From assembly GCA_052180195.1 (NCBI GenBank), contig CP197469.1: DNA of 64,000 nt. One strand, written 5' to 3'. This document shows, one piece after another, positions 61,753 to 64,000 of this stretch; the first letter of the stretch is position 1; each line of letters starts with the position of its first letter. Below the pieces are notes generated by a model. It did no database searches and was not told the origin of the DNA. It saw only the letters and a program-made list of their open reading frames with translations. Source of the DNA: Gottfriedia sp002574545. GTDB lineage: Bacteria > Bacillota > Bacilli > Bacillales > Bacillaceae_G. The position numbers and the translations under genes were made by a program.

Positions 61753-62480
61753 ATAAAATGAATTAGATGAATCATACTTCCTAATAAGATGTTCATGGGG
61801 AAGTAAAAAAGGAAAAAGCTGAATCATACTTCCTCATGAGGTGTTCATGGGGAAGTAAAAAAGGAAAAAGCTGAATCATACTTCCTCATAAGGTGTTCAT
61901 GTGGAAGTAAAAAAAGAAAAAGCTGAATCATACTTCCTCATAAGATGTTCATGGGGAAGTAAAAAAGGAAAAAGCTGAATCATACTTCCTCATGAGGTGT
62001 TCATGGGGAAGTAAAAAAGGAAAAAGCTGAATCATACTTCCTCATAAGGTGTTCATGGGGAAGTTAAAAAGGAAAAAGCTGAATTATACTTCCTCTTGAG
62101 GTGTTCATGGGGAAGTAAAAAAAGAAAAAGCTGAATCATACTTCCTAATAAGATGTTCATGGGGAAGTAAAAAAGGAAAAAGATGAAACATACTTCCTCA
62201 TGAGATGTTCATGGGGAAGTAAAAAAGGAAAAAGCTGAATAGCACTTCCTTATGAGATGTTCATTGGGAAGTTAAAAAGGAAAAAGCTGAATCATACTTC
62301 CTCATAAGGTGTTCATGGGGAAGTAAAAAAGGAAAAAGCTGAATTATACTTTCTCATGAGATGTTCATGGGGAAGTAAAAAAGGAAAAAGCTGAATTATA
62401 CTTTCTCATGAAGTGTTCATGGAGATCTAAAACTGGAAAAAGATGAATTATGCTTTCTCAAGAGCATGCTAAGAATAAAG
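61753..62480. repeat. Tandem array 2: fourteen 52-bp palindromic repeats
   Basis: The same 52-bp unit as array 1, in the same orientation, again without a single length change: a fixed G recurs every 52 bp from 61769 to 62445. The A-rich part here mostly reads AAAAAAGGAAAAAGCTGAAT (array 1 has ATGAAA), while the hairpin half is shared. Units are somewhat more diverged; the first and the last (62429-62480) are clearly degenerate. It ends about 40 bp before the sensor kinase start codon. Confidence 0.96.
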
Positions 62481-62520
62481 ATCATCAAACTAAAAATTTA
62501 TTACTGAGCGAGTGAAAGAA

Positions 62521-63969
62521 ATGTCAATTAAAATGAGGTTTTTGTTGTCATATATAGGTGTGATTCTATTTTCGATTACATTATTATTGGCAGCAGGGTT
62601 TTTAATTATTTTTGCAATAACAGGGGATGTAAAGTCAGTAGAAAATCTTTATAAAAAGACTTATGTACAAAAGCCTTTGACTACAGTTGAAGAAAGTGTG
62701 TTTCTTGATTTGAAGTTGCTTGCTAAACATAATCCTAATCAGTTACTCAATAGACAGGAACTCAAAAGTATTGAGCATAAGAATATCGGAATCGTAGTAC
62801 GAAAGGGTACAAATATCGAGTACGCTTCTACGGCTTTAGACAAAAAAGGGCTGGAACAAGCGCTTCCTGGGTTTGAGGCAACGAATATTAATACTCGGGA
62901 TACGATAAAAATAAAAGATTTGTTTTTTACGTATGTGAAATTTGATTTTTATTTTCCAGATCAAAGCCAAGGGAGTATTTTTGTCTTAAAGAAGGCAAGT
63001 TCATATACCGAGATTATCCGTAATCTTTTCCCAATTTTACTAGGCTTACTACTTTTTTTATTTATTATGATTATTGGAATGTTAAACTATCTGGTTTCTC
63101 GAAGCATTATTAAGCCAATCTCAAAACTTAAAAATGGTGCTGAAAAGATTAAAGTTGGGGATTTGAATTTCGAAATTGTTATGAGTTCAAATGATGAAAT
63201 TGGTGTATTAAATAAAGCGTTTGAGGAAATGAGAATAAAATTAAAAGAATCGATCAATCTCCAGATACAATATGAGGAAAACCGTAAAGAGCTACTGTCC
63301 AATATTTCACATGATTTGAAAACACCAATTACTTCAATAATTGGATATGTGGAAGGGATAAAAGATGGTGTAGCAAATACTCCGGAGAAAATGGAAAAGT
63401 ATTTATCAACAATTTATTCTAAAGCAAAGGATATGGATTCATTAATCGATGAATTATTTTTATTCTCTAAGCTTGATTTAAAAAAGGAACCATTTCATTT
63501 TGAAACTTTCGAGTTGAATAAATATATCAAAAGCTATATAGAGGAAATAAATTTGGATTTAAGGCAGCAAGGCATCGAGATAGAATTTAATCATTTGCTT
63601 GAATCAATCAATGTTACAGCGGACCGAGAGAAATTAAAAAGAGTGTTGTCAAACTTAGTAAGTAATTGTGTGAAATATATGAACAAAGAAGAGAAGGGAA
63701 TTTCATTTTCAATAAATGAACAGTTAAGTGAAGTAATTGTAGAAGTCAAAGACAATGGACAAGGTATCGACCCTGCTACATTACCATTTATTTTTGATCG
63801 GTTTTTCCGTGCAGAACAATCAAGAAATTCACAAACTGGTGGTAGTGGTTTAGGTTTAGCAATCGCAAAACAGATTGTTGAAGAGCACGGAGGGAAAATC
63901 TGGGCAACTAGCGAGATTGGTAAGGGGACAAGTATATTTTTTTCCTTAAAGAAAGGTGAGAGAATTTGA
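62521..63969 (+). CDS. Sensor histidine kinase
   Basis: A 482-aa membrane kinase. Helix 1 (residues about 6-30), an extracellular sensing region (31-160), helix 2 (165-190), a HAMP domain (190-245), then HisKA with the phospho-acceptor His264 in LLSNISHDLKTPITSIIGYVEG and a complete HATPase_c: N box NLVSNCVKYMNKEE, G1 DNGQGIDP, F box FIFDRFFRAE, G2 GGSGLGLAIAKQIVEEHGG. ATG at 62521 is chosen; a GTG nine bases earlier is possible. Neither has a strong ribosome binding site. The next gene overlaps by 4 bp. Signal unknown. Confidence 0.92.
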   Translation: MSIKMRFLLSYIGVILFSITLLLAAGFLIIFAITGDVKSVENLYKKTYVQKPLTTVEESVFLDLKLLAKHNPNQLLNRQELKSIEHKNIGIVVRKGTNIEYASTALDKKGLEQALPGFEATNINTRDTIKIKDLFFTYVKFDFYFPDQSQGSIFVLKKASSYTEIIRNLFPILLGLLLFLFIMIIGMLNYLVSRSIIKPISKLKNGAEKIKVGDLNFEIVMSSNDEIGVLNKAFEEMRIKLKESINLQIQYEENRKELLSNISHDLKTPITSIIGYVEGIKDGVANTPEKMEKYLSTIYSKAKDMDSLIDELFLFSKLDLKKEPFHFETFELNKYIKSYIEEINLDLRQQGIEIEFNHLLESINVTADREKLKRVLSNLVSNCVKYMNKEEKGISFSINEQLSEVIVEVKDNGQGIDPATLPFIFDRFFRAEQSRNSQTGGSGLGLAIAKQIVEEHGGKIWATSEIGKGTSIFFSLKKGERI

Positions 63970-64000
63970 AAGAAATATTACTGATTGAAGATGATATAAG
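63966..64000 (+). CDS. Response regulator, N-terminus only
   Basis: A TTG start overlapping the kinase stop (TTGA) begins KEILLIEDDI, the first beta strand and acidic pair of a receiver domain. AAAGGTGAGAG lies 7 nt before. Only 11 codons are in the window. Partner of the kinase upstream, probably an OmpR-type regulator. Confidence 0.75.
   Translation, partial: MKEILLIEDDI

Noticed and set aside
59931..62480. CRISPR array
   Set aside because: The whole 52-bp unit is repeated, with no unique spacers and no cas genes.

Overview
The window is a chromosomal segment of a low-GC, AT-rich Gram-positive bacterium. The Bacillaceae look comes from several features: strong GGAGG-type ribosome binding sites with many TTG and GTG starts; a CodY-like box and a T-box on an ilv-leu operon; an ArgR/AhrC-like box before argCJBD; an SdpR/SdpI pair; a YkpA-type ABC-F protein; GuaD; ClsB-like and Vpr-like proteins; and short intergenic hairpin-T terminators. 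It is probably a Bacillus or a close relative. No rRNA or tRNA gene was seen, and I do not assign a species.

Layout. 1-5210: end of an FTR1 iron permease, msrA, a DHA2-type exporter, a RarD-like transporter, a YbaK/EbsC deacylase and three small genes. 5312-8644: MFS transporter (minus), GNAT acetyltransferase, AlaX-type editing protein (minus). 8769-10562: IS1182-family element ending next to the start of sdpR-sdpI. 11618-15939: ABC-F protein, DUF1232 protein, guanine deaminase (minus), FMN-dependent 2-hydroxy-acid oxidase. 15994-19819: brnQ (minus) and an OpuF-like two-gene osmolyte importer. 20201-30827: ilvE-ilvD-[T-box]-ilvB-ilvN-ilvC-leuA-leuB-leuC-leuD, with CodY-like boxes in front and a T-box with an apparent leucine CUC specifier inside the operon; leuA lacks the usual C-terminal regulatory domain. 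30980-36716: DegV, an MDR oxidoreductase, and an acyl-CoA dehydrogenase/thiolase/SDR operon. 36841-41945: zinc-ribbon protein, SRPBCC protein, a secreted protein of unknown function, an alpha/beta hydrolase with a TetR regulator and a palindromic operator, and a cardiolipin-synthase-like protein. 42061-46390: argC-argJ-argB-argD. 46492-50128: Nudix hydrolase, APH-type kinase, complete IS21-family element. 50278-55158: uridine-kinase-like protein with a 58-aa membrane protein, M50 protease, acyl-CoA ligase, and a lipoprotein gene frameshifted inside its signal peptide. 55678-64000: a 1387-aa secreted subtilase carrying cohesin-like and dockerin modules, two 52-bp tandem-repeat arrays flanking a NERD-domain gene, and a sensor kinase followed by the first codons of its response regulator.

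How the genes work together. Branched-chain amino acid supply is the main theme: a BrnQ importer, nine biosynthetic genes, and two stacked controls (CodY-like sites at the promoter, a leucine-type T-box before ilvB). Arginine synthesis to ornithine stage is a second, separately controlled operon. Two proteins that edit mischarged tRNA (YbaK-type and AlaX-type) lie within 5 kb of each other.

The most unusual structure is at 59931-62480: 26 copies of a 52-bp palindrome-bearing unit, in two arrays with no length change between units and with array-specific sequence variants, on both sides of a single NERD/zinc-ribbon gene. I know of no named element of this form. Start codons were chosen by ribosome binding site and family alignment, and several are shorter than the longest possible reading frame.
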